Of a stretch of 64,000 nucleotides of DNA, positions 25,055-37,870 are shown piece by piece. Within the stretch, counting starts at the first letter, position 1; each line of letters opens with the position of its first letter. Location: positions 1,150,001-1,214,000 of the forward strand of contig CM046294.1 in the NCBI GenBank assembly GCA_025267735.1, read 5' to 3'. Origin of the DNA: Mactra quadrangularis. Its lineage: Eukaryota; Mollusca; Bivalvia; Venerida; Mactridae. Both the position numbers and the translations under genes were made by a program. The notes below the pieces were generated by a model. The model searched no databases, had not been told where the DNA came from, and saw only the letters and a list, made by a program, of their open reading frames with translations.

Positions 25055-27721
25055 CATACAGTTCATTGTAACATAAATGTTTGCTCTGTACTGCAGAGAA
25101 AACTCCATTTATTTGAATTTTGACCGAAGACTATTTAGTAACGAGTAATGACCATTCAGAAATATGTAAATGATAATTGGACGATTATGAAGGATTAACC
25201 GAAATTTACATATTTATGTAACACTCCCATAACTTCTCGTATTGACCATGAATGTTATTAGAATACAGAATGTAATTTACTTTAAGAATACAAAGTATCA
25301 TTATGTTGGTCTTTATGATTCATTGAGTTGTCCTTGCATTTATAACTATCTTGTTACTAATTAACCCTAGCATAACCTTGCTTTTACGTCATACTTCAAG
25401 ACTTAGTATACACAACTGTTGAGATTCGAATACGAAATGACACAATCATAGGTTACTTTATAAGTTATTTCAGTTTTGTGATGTTGGTGACAGCAGCAGT
25501 GGCCCCTTGTTTGCTTGCCCTCTCAGCATAAGTCCAATTTTATTCAAGCAATTGACTTGAAACTTTCACAAGTGGACATATTGTATAGCAGAGATGTGCA
25601 GGGCTCATAAAATGTGAAGCAAAAAAAGCTGGTTCTACTGTGAACTACAATCTGTTTGCCAGGCAACACTTGTCATCACATTTGGTCATCCAAACCATGG
25701 AGTTACAGTTTTCTTGTAAACAACAACATAAAACTATTTATATGGTCTTAGAAAACAACCTTCAAAAAGGCTATTTATACAGAGCACGAATGCAAATGCG
25801 AACACGAAACCTAAACGCGGTTTTTTGTCTTGAAATAGATTAGTTACTTGTAGAGGAACAGTTCAAAAAGAGTGTGAACGCAAAAAACATTTTGAACTTG
25901 AAGGGATAAAGTATTACAATGTTTACAAAAGCCAACTCGGCAAGGACAGTAAATAACAAATACTCAGGTCTTAGAACCCAAAGTAAGAATTAAAATATTC
26001 ATAGAATCTAATATCATTTTGCAGCAATGAGATAAAAACCTTACAATAACCATGATAGAATCTTATAGATTTCCAGAATAACAAGCTCAATAAAGTCTGC
26101 AACTGAGAAAAGGCAAATCCATTGAGACAAAACATAATCTCTAAAGTTGATTCCCCATCAAAACTATAAGACTTAATATTAACTTTCTTATAAAGTCAAT
26201 ATCTAAAAGAAGCAAATATATCCAGTCAGGAAATAACAAAATTACTAAAACTGATCATTTATATGGCCCAGACATAGTTAAATCTATTGCTAATTTGTCG
26301 ATTCTTACATCCTTATAATATAAAGATGCAGAGAGAATTTCTGATATTCTGACAAATTGTTGGTCTCAGTAAACAATTAGTAAGACAACTAGATATTTTG
26401 TCTGCACTCAATGACACTGGAGAAGCTGGTTAATAAATGTACTAATTTGGCAAATTGTACTCTAGAGTTTCCCAAGTTCAGTGACAAAGTGTTTTTGGTT
26501 AATTTTGATTGTAGGTGATAAATTGGAAGAACCCGGATGGATAGCGCAGTTGGTAGCCTGCCGGGATTTGGAATCTTGTGTCCCGAATGGGGATACAGGT
26601 TCAAATCTCACTCAGGGAGGTTATTCCCTTCCATGAAAATTTGACAATAATGTCATTTTTCCTCTATTGATTAGATAATATGGAGAAGTTTCCAGCCTTG
26701 TTGAAGGTTAAGTGAGTACTGGTTATAGAAAAGGGTCCAGGAAAGCTAGGTTAGGTGTGCCAGTAAAAGAAATGAATGGGAAAAAGATTAAAAAACATTT
26801 GTTTTTCTGTTGCAAGGTAACACATATAATTATAACATGTGCTTTATGGACATACACAATCAAATTTAAGAATATTATTAGTCAAGTCTCATTCTGGTTG
26901 CAGCCTTATTTTGAAATTGTTTCACCATTTTGAAAATTGCACTTAATGAGAGCAGACAATCTTTGACTTGACTTGAATGTCATTAAAGTTAAAAACAATG
27001 CATATTAAACATTAAAAAAGCTTGTACCATACAATGTCTTGCACATCCAACATTTAATAGTGCTTTCTGGCATTTTTGCATTAATTTCAATCATACAGTA
27101 AATATGATTTAGAATAACAGCAACTTGCAGTATCATCTTTAAATATAAAATCGTGGGTTTAGCACAAAACAGTCGTAAGTTCTCACTCTTTTCTTATATT
27201 GAGTTACGGTCATTTTGTACCAAACCCGCAAAATGTTAACCTTAGTCTAAGTTTTATTGCCAATTACTGTATTAAAGTGATATTATATAAGACTTAAGAA
27301 TAAACAAAAAACATGCTAAAGAATCAACACTCTCGGTGACTTGTTAGTAACGCAGAAACTAGCAGCAAACAGTATAGATACTCAGGAATCTAGACAAAAC
27401 AACATCTTCTGTGTACTGTCAGATGAATTACTGTACTATAAGATTTATCATCATACAGTTATGTGCATCAGGTATTTGTCTGATATATTCTCTTATATGC
27501 TGTCTTCCAAGATATCATATACAATACTATCATCTTGTACTCTGAGGCCAGACAACACAAAATATTTGATTGTTGTGCTTTCAATGGCTAACAAAATAAC
27601 AAATATTTTATTTATTGCGTTCTCAATACCACAACTGGCTGCAATTTGCCATCCCCTGAAATTGACAATGGGATGCCCAAAGTGTATGACAATTAAGTCT
27701 TTATCTTATCATTGTCGCGGT
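25055..27721. other. Intron-like sequence with one SINE-B
   Basis: Outside 26531-26760 nothing is recognised. The frames at 25640, 26712 and 27341 are not supported. Confidence 0.35.
26531..26760 (+). repeat. SINE family B, tail-less
   Basis: The head (GGATAGCGCAGTTGGTAGC, GGTTCAAATC B box) and body are present up to TTAGGTGTGC; the tail is missing. A stray duplicate frame (26389-26604, minus) is not a gene. Confidence 0.75.
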
Positions 27722-27838
27722 CATTGGCATTATCATTATTACTTTTACTATTATTATTCTTATCAATATTACTATTATCATTAGAAATATTATCAATACT
27801 AATTATTACTATTACTATTATTACTACTACTATTATTA

Positions 27839-27899
<61 letters not shown>

Positions 27900-27950
27900 C
27901 TATTTTTATCATTATTATTATCATTTTTATCATCATTATTATTATAGGGA
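27722..27950. repeat. (TTA)n microsatellite with degenerate edges
   Basis: A pure core of about 20 ATT units at 27836-27898 is flanked by decayed ATTATC/TATTAC repeats. The overlapping long frames (27341-27990) owe much of their length to this run. Confidence 0.85.
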
Positions 27951-28238
27951 CAAGAACCTAACAATCATCAACACAAAAAGCTTGGCCTAACATTCACAGG
28001 TTGCTGAATGCGCACTATATGACAAAACAATGGAATGATTAATCAGTGATTGTATAACACACATAATTGTAATAGAAAAAGTTGCAACAAGTCATCAGCA
28101 TACAAGAGAAAACAAGAGTTAATCAGACTTTCTGATAAGACATGCTATATTTTATTTATCAACACAGAATCAAAGTACTGAACATACTGAATATCATTTG
28201 GAACACCTTAACCATTCATTGATAATAATTGATAATTG

Positions 28239-28551
28239 TTTGCTTGTTTGTTGGGTTTAACGCCGTAGCAACACATTGTATAGGTCATATAACGGCAGTC
28301 AGACAACCTACTCACTCCTCCTGGAAAGGTTAAATCTCTGGATTTAACTGTTAACCAACTACTAAGTGCATACTTTCGTCAGTGACTGACAACTGCCCTA
28401 CATAATTAAAAATCATTGGTAGGAGGGAGAATGGCCGTAGAAATAATTTCATGACCAAGCTCCACGAAAGTATGCCCCGCCCAGGAATCGAACCAACGAC
28501 CACTCGATCAATAGACTTGCGTGCTACCAACTGAGCTAGCTGGGCGGCTGC
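28239..28551 (-). repeat. SINE family A, intact, with 12-bp duplication
   Basis: Full head, body and GTTTGTTGGG-side tail, flanked by a perfect AATTGATAATTG duplication (28227-28238 and 28552-28563). It is a recent insertion by that standard. Confidence 0.88.
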
Positions 28552-28563
28552 AATTGATAATTG

Positions 28564-28694
28564 AATAATATTGGAAGGATTCGTGGGGGTTCGACTAATA
28601 ATCTTGGGGTTTTACTACATACCTGAGGAAAAGCACATAAAGGTTATGCAAAATAGTTCTTGTCGTAAAGACATATGGCTTTGTTAATACATTT
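28564..28694 (+). repeat. SINE-like family C fragment
   Basis: TTGGAAGGATTCGTGGGGGT to TATGGCTTTGTTAATAC matches the body. It was the target region of the SINE-A insertion at 28239-28551. Confidence 0.5.
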
Positions 28695-28765
28695 CCTACC
28701 CTATATATGCGACTATATATTGTTGGGGGGGGGTACAATTAAATTCATGTTATCAATGCACTTAC

Positions 28766-28835
28766 CATTTCTTGTAAACAATTCTTTGAAATAATCCGTA
28801 TCTAGAATTTTACGTGTTCCATCCATCTTCATCAT
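28766..28835 (-). CDS. Candidate exon or alternative first exon (MMKMDGTRKIL...)
   Basis: An open frame starts at an ATG at 28835, with further ATGs at 28832 and 28826, and runs to a strong donor AATG/gtaagt at 28765. It encodes 23 residues beginning MMKMDGTRKILDTDYF and ending KELFTRN, and leaves phase 1. Phase 1 is what the next PLEKHG5-like exon at 8.5 kb can accept. No convincing acceptor is visible upstream, although a ctag exists inside the frame. It could therefore be an alternative first exon that skips the Ras-binding region, or a chance frame. The assignment to this gene rests on strand and phase only. Confidence 0.35.
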
Positions 28836-30043
28836 TATTATGAGTAAAAATTTAGTGAGAGAATAATTTATTCACTTTGCAACAATTTAAAGCATATATT
28901 ATATGCTGCTAAAGAAAGAGATAATTTGTTATACACGATTGCATATTGTTCACAATGCTTAAAACTATAGCACATCTTAAAATTTCAAAATCCAAGTATA
29001 ATAAATCCAAACCAAAACATTATGTTCTTATAATGCATACCAATTGTCAGATGAAAAGTGTAAATTGTCTAAATCCATTTAGCGTTGTGACAAAAATCAC
29101 AAGTTTGTTTGTGACAAACATGTATACCTTTTTCACATTACCATGCATAGTGACAACATTGTCATCTAAAGAAAAATCAGAATAAAAAAAAGTAAACAAA
29201 AAATAAATAAAAAACTAAAAATATTTTTGACACCAAATATATTTTGTCACACCACTACTTTTTGCTGCCACTTTATCAAACTCAGGAATGACAAAAAGGT
29301 GTTAATATGAACACTACTCACAAGATACTAAGTTTTTTTCTCTGAGAACTGTAAAGAATTTATCTTAGAAATTTGTTGAATGTTATGCCGGCAGATTGTA
29401 CTATTATCACAGTTGAGGTATCATTGCGAGGTATCATTGCGTCTAATTACAACAGAAGTAAAAGTACTGATGTATGGTGTGCTTATATCTAAATGATGCC
29501 AACTAATCTTTCATCTACAATCTGCTATAACTATACTTGAATTCTTGTTGAAAGTACAAATAAACAAGACAACACCTTAGTGCTTTCACTTTTACAAAGA
29601 TTCAATTTATACATAGTGTAGTTAAGGAAGGGGAGGTCAAGTGTACAAGCTCTTGGAGATTGAAAATATGGCTCAGAGTGAAATATTGGAACTTGAAAAG
29701 TCTTTTCCTAGATTAATTCATATACAAAATCCTACCCAAAAAAATTAAGATGTGACCCTCTCTCCTAGAAAAAAAATTAGCTTAGACATGTCCAATGAAA
29801 ACAAACCTTTGCTTTGACCATCCCTTTAGTAAAATATTTTACCAAGGCCTCCATTAAAGACCCTTTTGCTCTAACCCCGTACCAGAAAAATTCTGCTCCA
29901 AAGCCCTCATCCCATCCCACCCCCAGAAAACAATTCTGGATATGCAACTGTAATATGTTCCTGACAAGTTTACTGTGAAAACAATATCAACTAGATGTCT
30001 AATGTTGAGATACCTTTAATCCTACACATAACTTGTGTTTCTT
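28836..30043. other. Intron-like sequence
   Basis: A possible 27-nt micro-exon (about 29319-29345, minus; acceptor tttacag, donor CTT/gtgagt) was noted but not accepted. Nothing else is seen. Confidence 0.3.
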
Positions 30044-30675
30044 TGTTTCACATATTGTGAATTGATAATTAGCAAAGAAGTAAAGTGATGTTTCTTTGTT
30101 TCACATATTGTGAATTGATAATTAGCAAAGAAGTAAAGTGATGTTTCTTTGTTTCACATATTGTGAATTGATAATTAGCAAAGAAAGTAAAGTTATGTTT
30201 CTTTGTTTCACATATTGTGAATTGATAATTAGCAAAGAAAGTGAAGTGATGTTTCTTTGTTTCACATATTGTGAATTGATAATTAGCAAAGAAAGTAAAG
30301 TGATGTTTCTTTGTTTTATATTGTGAATTGATAATTAGCAAAGAAAGTCAAGTGGTGTTTCTTTGTTTCACCTATTGTGAATTGATAATTAGCAAAGAAA
30401 GTGAAGTGATGTTTCTTGGTTTCACATATTGTGAATTGATAATTAGCAAAGAAAGTAAAGTGATGTTTCTTTGTTTCACATATTGTGAATTGATAATTAG
30501 CAAAGAAGTAAAGTGATGTTTCTTTGTTTCACATATTGTGAATTGATAATTAGCAAAGAAAGTAAAGTGCTGTTTCTTTGTTTCACATATTGTGAATTGA
30601 TAATTAGCAAAGAAGTAAAGTGATGTTTCTTTGTTTTACATATTGTGAATTGATAATTAGCAAAGAAGTAAAGTG
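30044..30675. repeat. 54-bp minisatellite, about 12 copies
   Basis: The unit begins GTGATGTTTCTTTGTTTCAC and continues ATATTGTGAATTGATAATTAG, CAAAGAAAGTAAA. Some units have GAAGT, others GAAAGT. Both strands are partly open, giving repeated FCFTYCELIISKES-type frames that are not genes. Confidence 0.88.
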
Positions 30676-30785
30676 ATTTAAACAATGTATTGTGGATTAT
30701 AATGTATGATGCTTTAATACATGTATATAATGCCTAATTTCAACCATTTTTCAGTAATTACCAGTTATCTTACTCCTGGACTAAA

Positions 30786-31062
30786 GCTGCCCAGCTAGCT
30801 CAGTTGCTAGCATGCAAGTGTACTGATCGAGTGGTTACAGCGGGTTCAATTCCTGGGCGGGGCATACTTTCGTGAAGCTTGGTCATGTAATTATTTCAAC
30901 GGCCATTCTCACTCCTCCTACCAATGTTTCTTAATTATGTAGGGTAGTTGTCAACAGCTAAATTCAGAAATTAAGCCTTTCCAGGAACAGTGAGTAGGTT
31001 GACTGACTGCCATTATATGACCTATACAATGTGTGGCTATGGCGTTAAAACCCAACAAAAAG
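30786..31062 (+). repeat. SINE family A, nearly complete
   Basis: The head reads CCAGCTAGCTCAGTTGCTAGC, with a GCGGGTTCAATTCC B box, the family body and an AACCCAACAAAAA tail. Part of the central body is deleted compared with the 28-kb copy. It lies just after the 54-bp tandem array. Confidence 0.78.
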
Positions 31063-31257
31063 CAAGTTTTAACCATGTACAAGTCACATACTGTCTTAAA
31101 TGAGTGGCTGACATATGCCCTATTTGTTACACCAACTCAGGTATAAATAAATGAATAGCCATTTCATGATCAAACCCATTGAGGTATGTAGGTCCTGTCC
31201 AGGAGTCAAGCTCACAACCCCATAATTAAATTTTGTAGTCAGACATACTGAGTGAGA

Positions 31258-31511
31258 GTATTTTTGTGGTTGCTATTAATGCCATAGCAACACATTGTAT
31301 AGGTTAAATCATTGCAGTCAGTCACTGACTTGCTTACCTCATAAAGGACTAAGCTATTAACCTGAGCTACTTGTCTGAAACTGCCCTACATGATTTAGAA
31401 TCAGTGGTAAGATGGAGAATAGTGGTTGAAATTATTTGACCTGTCGGGAATCAAGCCAATGATCTGTGGATCAGTAGACTACCCTAGGGTGCAAGCCAAC
31501 TGAGCCGGCCT
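31258..31511 (-). repeat. Degenerate SINE-A copy
   Basis: The body motifs (AGCAACACATTGTATAGG, CTGCCCTACATGATT) and a worn head (CAACTGAGCCGGCC) are recognisable, with many changes. Confidence 0.6.
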
Positions 31512-32644
31512 GAGGTTATAGCTTGACATCATTTAGGGTCACGATAGTCATAACTGCACTATAGCCATGAGTCATTGATCAAAACTGTGAGCAATAATCA
31601 CATTTTATTATGTTAAATTGTTTGTAACCAAATATGATGAGATTTCAAAGCTATCAGCTACATGTTAGTACTTTAAACTGGTAAATACTAAACAACAAAA
31701 TAAATAGGTTTTCATTTTTTAATGCAATTTAGTTCCAATTATGTACATATAATTATTCATCTTCAAATTATTGTAATGTGAATTAACCATGACAAAACAA
31801 AAACTACAAAGAAAGTGAAAATTGTTCAAATGTGACCAAGTTGATGAAAACATTACAATGCAACCACTATTAAATCAACCATCGGTGCACAATGCATAAT
31901 GCCCCATTTTAACTTTTCTTTCCTTTATTTGATAGTCTTAAATGTTCTTAGCAATTTAAATACAAAGGGGTACCCAGCAGGAGGGGAGAGCGGTAAGGAC
32001 CCTTTTCTTAGAATTGTCCAATGTTACATTAAAGTTTACTAAAAAACTGCTGTGAATAACTATGTGTTTTTTAGCATAAAGGCAATATGTCAAACATATT
32101 AGTCAAAATATATTGTCTACATTCAAGCATCCTACATAAAATCCTTCGTAAAAATTTGGACCCATCTAGGCTGCCCCCTACTCACACCCAGTAAAAATGT
32201 GAATCAGCCCCATTGAATCTGCACTAAATTATACAAAACACCATTAAGAAAAGTGAACAGTGTTCAAGTATCAACAGTGAATAATAGATTCAATTTGATA
32301 GAAATACACATTGTACAGAAACTTGACACTGCAGTGCAGTGAACATTGAGAAATTCCTCCTAAGTGCAATATACTATCAAACATCACCGAGGGCAATGCC
32401 CTCTAGAAGGAAAGACATACATTTCAAAACATTATTGCGTAACAATGATGAACAACATTTCCTTAATGTCAGACTGCCATGATGAAAACAACACTTGTGT
32501 TTCACTATTGGTAAGAAAATTAATCTTTTTAACTCATTTCCAGCGCTGCACAAGTAATTAAATGACGTAACATTATGATGATGGGGGTATTACGTAACTA
32601 CTGAAAATAGTTTGTAAGATTTATTGCCCCTTTTCATCACTCTT
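31512..32644. other. Intron-like sequence, no feature seen
   Basis: AT-rich, no repeat copy or exon recognised. Confidence 0.35.
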
Positions 32645-33173
32645 AAGTCATCAAAATATGGTGGCTGATTTATGCCATGTCTTATTTTCGTTTTTTCGCC
32701 CCGAAGAAACAAAAAAACGAAAACACGAAGACACGACAAATCCATAGTTTGTCACGAAGAAACGAACACACGACAAAATAAATACAACAATACAACAGAT
32801 GAAATGTGTCATGTTTTCGCCTTACAACTGTCGTATCTTCGTCTATTTGTTTCTTTGTTTCTTCCACACGAAGAAACGAAAATACAAAGATACAATAGGT
32901 AAAGAGCGAAAACACGACACATCCATTATTTCATGTGGCGAAAAAACGAAAAACGACAGATGTAAGACAAATTTTAACACGACACATTTAATCTGTCATG
33001 TTGTTGTATTTATTTTGTTGTGTGTTCATTTCTTCGTGGCGAAGAAACGAAAAGACGAAGATACGACAAACTATGGATTTGTTGTGTCTTTGTGTTTTTG
33101 TTTTTTCGTTTCTTCCCGGCGAAGAAACGAAAATAAGACATGGCATAAATCAGCCACCATATTTTGATGACTT
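32645..33173. repeat. Foldback element: 529-bp near-complete palindrome
   Basis: The first about 46 bases (AAGTCATCAAAATATGGTGG onward) return as the complement at the other end. Correspondence continues inwards through blocks of CGAAGAAACGAAAA and ATCCATAGTTTGTC to a centre near 32910. Because arms and motifs are complementary, both strands carry overlapping open frames of 70-120 codons that are not genes. No certain target duplication was seen. Confidence 0.8.
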
Positions 33174-33289
33174 GAAACAGTGCACTAAACTTTTCTCCAG
33201 AGTGGAGTAATTCAGTCTGTATTAATAGTTATGTGGAGAATTTTGAATCTAGTGTCTCAGAGAGGTCACTCGTTCAAGCCTCACCTGAG

Positions 33290-33541
33290 GTGGTTAAACC
33301 TTTTCATGACAATTTTACAAAAACATTTTTTCTGGTTAAACCTTTTCATGACAATTCTACAAAAACATTTTTTCTGGTTAAACCTTTTCATGACAATTCT
33401 ACAAAAACATTTTTTCTGGTTAAACCTTTTCATGACAATTCTACAAAAACATTTTTTCTGGTTAAACCTTTTCATGACAATTCTACAAAACCATTTTTTC
33501 TGGTTAAACCTTTTCATGACAATTCTACAAAAACATTTTTT
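33290..33541. repeat. 42-bp tandem repeat, six copies
   Basis: The unit begins TGGTTAAACCTTTTCATGAC. Copies are nearly identical. The length is divisible by three, so three frames stay open across it; none looks like a gene. Confidence 0.88.
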
Positions 33542-33646
33542 CTACAATGTAGAAAAAATATTTTTGATAAAATAAATGGAGAAAATGTTGGCTTTGAAGA
33601 AATAAGCAATATTTTCAAATCAATAAGTCAGTGCAAAACAAGTCAA

Positions 33647-33905
33647 ACAAGTAAATCTGTGAGCTAATGCTCACTAGTGATACCCCCGCCAAAATGTAAA
33701 AATATGCGACAAACAGGAAGTAGATGAGCAAGGAGCATGAAATCGCTTTACACCACATGGGACTATGGGATGAAGCAATATGCAAAGTATTAGGCTGCTG
33801 CATGATATAATTGCTGAGAAAACTGCGACGGAAATTTTGTAACGGACGGACGGACGGACAAGGGTAAAACAGTATGAACCCCTCTTCTTCGAAGTGGGGG
33901 TATAA
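33647..33905 (-). repeat. 265-bp interspersed element, copy 5
   Basis: Full-length but with changes in the terminal hairpin: GTATGAACCCC replaces GTATACCCCCC, so the stem pairs less well. It lies about 100 bp after a 42-bp tandem array and near the 32.6-33.2-kb palindrome. Confidence 0.85.
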
Positions 33906-34691
33906 CTACATTGTAGATAAATAAGAATATACACCAACTTTGCACCCAGACTCTTAAAAACCCTTGTAGCAATATTTTCATAAATAGGCATGATTGGCTA
34001 AAGTTAGGTATCACATCCCTCCCTATATAGAGAATAAATCAACATTATTGTCAAATTTTCATATTGCCTCATTTAACAATATCTAAACACCTGTGACCCA
34101 AGATTTAACTGATACACCACAAACCTGAGTCAAGCTGATCTGATAAGTTTTTCTACCAACCAACTGTTATAGATATAAAGCTTTCCACTGATATTGATTC
34201 AGTAAAGGTATTAATCTTAGTATATACTTAATTTAGGTAATTACATGTGGCGACACCTGGTGGCCAAAATCAGGGGAAGTTTTAGTCTTTATTGATCTTG
34301 TTTGTTTGCTTCTGTGACTTTTAGCTGTTTATCATCATGTTTTTCATAATTTCCCCAGGAACTGACAATATTTCTCTATAAAGGTGACAGATGAAAATCT
34401 ATACATTTTTATATTTGATTTTTTAATTAATTTGGGCGGAAATGCCTGCAATTAATTGGTTTTGGAATCAAGCAATCTTTTTAATATATTACAAAAATTA
34501 ATTAAAACCAATTAATGCACTAGCTACTGGGTGCTCAGCCACCGCAAAATAAACTTTAATCGGCTATGACAAAGTGGTATGAAGTCATTAAAACCACCTT
34601 AATTCAGAGGACAGCACAAGGGCAAAATCTTCAATTTATTTTTGATATAAAATATTTTTTTTTCTGTTTTTAAAATTTTTGTTTCACTTAC

Positions 34692-34733
34692 CAGCAGCCC
34701 TTGATCTAAAATTTGGTGAGAGGAATCTTGAAC
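34692..34733 (-). CDS. PLEKHG5: Probable 42-nt micro-exon of the PLEKHG5-like gene
   Basis: Forty-two bases have a good acceptor (gtattcag/GTTC) and an excellent donor (GCTG/gtaagt). Phase 1 in and phase 1 out matches the end of the 44.5-kb exon and a possible start of the 8.5-kb exon. The frame so fixed reads SRFLSPNFRSRAA, with a split Arg before it. It is basic and serine-rich, as expected of the linker between the Ras-binding-like and DH regions. The alternative phase-0 reading (VQDSSHQILDQ...) is also open, so the frame relies on the join. A micro-exon this short cannot be proven from sequence alone. Confidence 0.5.
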
Positions 34734-37027
34734 CTGAATACTCCAAAAACATGATGGATACTTGATCGGAACAAATCCAACAAATCTGTCACAATGAACC
34801 AATGATAGTTATCTAACACCTTTAGTTCAATCAATTAAAATCCAATTAAGTCAAAACGTTCCATTAAAAATCACATGTTGAAAGTTCAAAGTATTAGTAA
34901 AATGTATCAATATCACTGATTTAGTGAAATTTAATGATTAAACAATGGACAAACCAATTTTCATAGATGAAATTAACACCCAACTGTATATATTTCAAAA
35001 TAATAAATCCTTAGTTCACTTTGAAAAGTTGTAACATTCAAACAGTAAAGTTCAAAACCAATTAAAGTTTCACTTTCTTCTGAAACTGTTTTAATGAACT
35101 TTACAAAGTCATGTAATTGGGGGCAGTCAAATTAAACGTTTAAATAGAAAGGTTTATTTCACCGATATCATCTCAGACTTTCGGTCTTCGGTTACAATGC
35201 TAATGGACCTTACTTATATCCTTGATCAAATATATACTTAATACACAAAACTTAACACCGATTTTAGCGTAAATATTTTTGTTTAACTGTTTGCCGTTAG
35301 AATTATAAAGTTTTTCAACGTGACAAAATCTAAGAAAATGTTTTCAATGGAATCATACGTACGACCTGAAATTGACGAGGTCAGGTTTAACTTGTGTAAA
35401 ATGATGTAATATTTAAATCCAAATGCAAATTAAACATTCCCCGATTTCTGATAGAAAAAATCACAATGCTCAATTGATCCATAAATAAACGCAATCGAAA
35501 AACTTTCAAAAAAAGTTTATACGCTATCAAATGAAAGTAAACGTTTGAATATATTAACTAAATTTTAGATGACGTATGAAATATGATATGTAATATATAT
35601 TAAAAAAAAACGCTATGAAGGAAGTTCTAAAATTTACAGGGCCATGGTACGATATGTCACCGTTTAAGGATGGGACGTTTCATTCATAAAATTATCTTGA
35701 ATAAACAAAATGCAATAAATTTATGTATTACCGAGGTACTCCCTTTTTGTGTATATTACAATGTACAAGGATAATAATTTATTTTTTTACGAGATATCGA
35801 ATTTTTGAAATTGATAAATGATTGCCAAGTGAAAGTACCGACTAATAAATGGCAATGGTAAGTAAGCATAACTAATGATATAGTGGCTTAGCTGTAAAAA
35901 TCTAATTCAAGTTCAAATCCATTCAGAAGCCATTATTGTTGAATCTGAGTTATACATGAGACAATTTTGTATTCAGTAACATTCTCCAATGCTTTTTTTT
36001 ATACTTTTCCATTTTTTTAATAATATTGCAGCGGTCAATCTACATTCTCAATGACCATGTAAAGACCTAAATCTCTGGACCAAGCTTTTCACCATTACTG
36101 AGAACTTTCCTTTGTTAATGGCTGACAACAGCCCAATTTGATACAATGGTAATTAGGGAGAAAATGGCAGTAAGAAAGTATTTCAGAACCAAACTCCACA
36201 TAGGTATGCTAATTAATTTATATCCAGAATTCAAACTCACAACCCCTGATTTAGTAATCAGGTCCTGCAGAAAACTTATGGACAAACCATGATACAGCTA
36301 AGATAAAACCATGTTTTGTGACCATGGTTTGGCCTTAATATTAGACATGTTATAACTGTTAATGTCAACTGGGACTCATTCAGACCTATACCATGGTCAT
36401 AAAGCACTTTGAAATGACTGCAATAATGCACTACGAAGTAAGCTGAGAGATACTTTAGGAAGAATGAGTTTTGAATCCTTGTCCATTAATTGACACCCAC
36501 TAGTTCAGTTAAGGCGTTAAGTTACAGATTGGCGGTAAAAAAGCTATTTTAATTAAAAATAGCTAATTAACTAAAGTAAATATCAACCAATGAAACTATA
36601 AATTAGTTCAATTTGCATCAGAAACTTTGAAAATGTCAATGCCAAACCTAACAATAAATTAGGATACATTGAAACAACACTATGTAGTTCATTGCATAAA
36701 TTAGGCTAATATACCAAGAACTAATCTTCAGTAATCAGTATATGACCTTTCTGTGATTTAAGAGTTTTATCAATACTTTTATAAAAAAGACACCCGCTCC
36801 TCCTACACAAATCTCATATTGAAACTTAATTGAACAAAATACATCAATGGTGCCACCAATAATTACCTTTACGCAGCTTTTATAAATTTATGATTTTTCT
36901 TTAAATTTCTACCAATACTAAAGAAATTAAAAACATGTCGATAAATACATGTACATGTATAATGAATACAATTGTATAAAGTATCATTACTCCCCTTTCA
37001 ATTAATTCACATATGCAATCTGTTGTA
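34734..37027. other. Intron-like sequence with one possible old SINE
   Basis: Beyond the degenerate SINE-A at 36035-36265 nothing is recognised. Confidence 0.35.
36035..36265 (-). repeat. Possible very old SINE-A copy
   Basis: Scattered matches (AAATCTCTGGACCAAGC, GGCTGACAACAGCCC, a TTCAAACTCACAACCCC B-box complement) in the right order, strongly diverged. Confidence 0.4.
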
Positions 37028-37422
37028 TAGTCCAACAGAATTAACCTGAGCTTGAACTACCTAATTATAATAATTACACACTTCACTTACATTAAATCGT
37101 GAGTTTCCGTATAAGTGTATACGGTTATACACGTGTTTATAACAACCGATGTGACTATATATTAATTTATTAAAAGTGGCATGTTATTGTACTTCCAATT
37201 TTGAACACATTAGTTTATGGAGAAACAAGTAAGTCAGCAATATTATGGGACAGTTTCAAAGTATTTATTCTTATGAAAACAACATTAATTGTTCAGTACA
37301 TGCATTATGCCGTAGGCTTCCGATAAAGCGCGATTAACAAACGAAGACGAAAATAGACTGTAAATACTGAGTTTAATATATTCATGCATAAAGGTCAAGC
37401 TCAGGTTAATTCTGTTGGACTA
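37028..37422. mobile_element. MITE with TA duplication, copy 2
   Basis: Inverted ends TAGTCCAACAGAATTAACC match at both termini with TA on each side. The ends are better preserved than at 7.5 kb, so this is the better reference copy. Confidence 0.75.
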
Positions 37423-37870
37423 TAACTTTCTTAAAATTATATATAACTGAAATAAAGTTTAATTGTATTGATGACAATCAGCGCACCTTTTCACAAAAAT
37501 TCTTACGAAAAAAGTTATCGTAAGTCAATTTCAAATATCAGAGTTCAATTTCAGGAAGATAATAAATATGTTAAGTATGATTTGATATTTAAAAGGTAAA
37601 TAAAATTAAATTCTACATAATTCAGTAAAACATTGCATTTGGAATTCATTGGCCAAGATATGACCATATTATTAATGTTTCCTGTTTTTGACTTATGATG
37701 ATTTTTATCGTAAGATTTTTTGTGAGACGCACCCCAGCTATTTTACTAGAATAAAGGTTTATTTTTGATAGCACTGAGTTAAGAGATTTTAAAATACATG
37801 AAAATACAATGACATGATCAAACAACTAAATACATGTAACATGATGAAAAAAACAAATGAACAAAAAAAA

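Noticed and set aside
27341..27990. 147- and 92-codon frames
   Set aside because: Length comes largely from the (TTA)n run; no start context, splice sites or recognisable motif.
29319..29345. 27-nt micro-exon with good splice signals (minus)
   Set aside because: Phase fits but so short a stretch is expected by chance in 26 kb of intron; no similarity.
30069..30685. Repeated CELIISKES frames
   Set aside because: 54-bp minisatellite translation.
32672..33210. Overlapping 70-122-codon frames on both strands
   Set aside because: A consequence of the palindromic repeat modules.
33231..33667. 114- and 144-codon frames with repeated KPFHDNSTKTFF
   Set aside because: A 42-bp repeat divisible by three keeps several frames open; no gene evidence.
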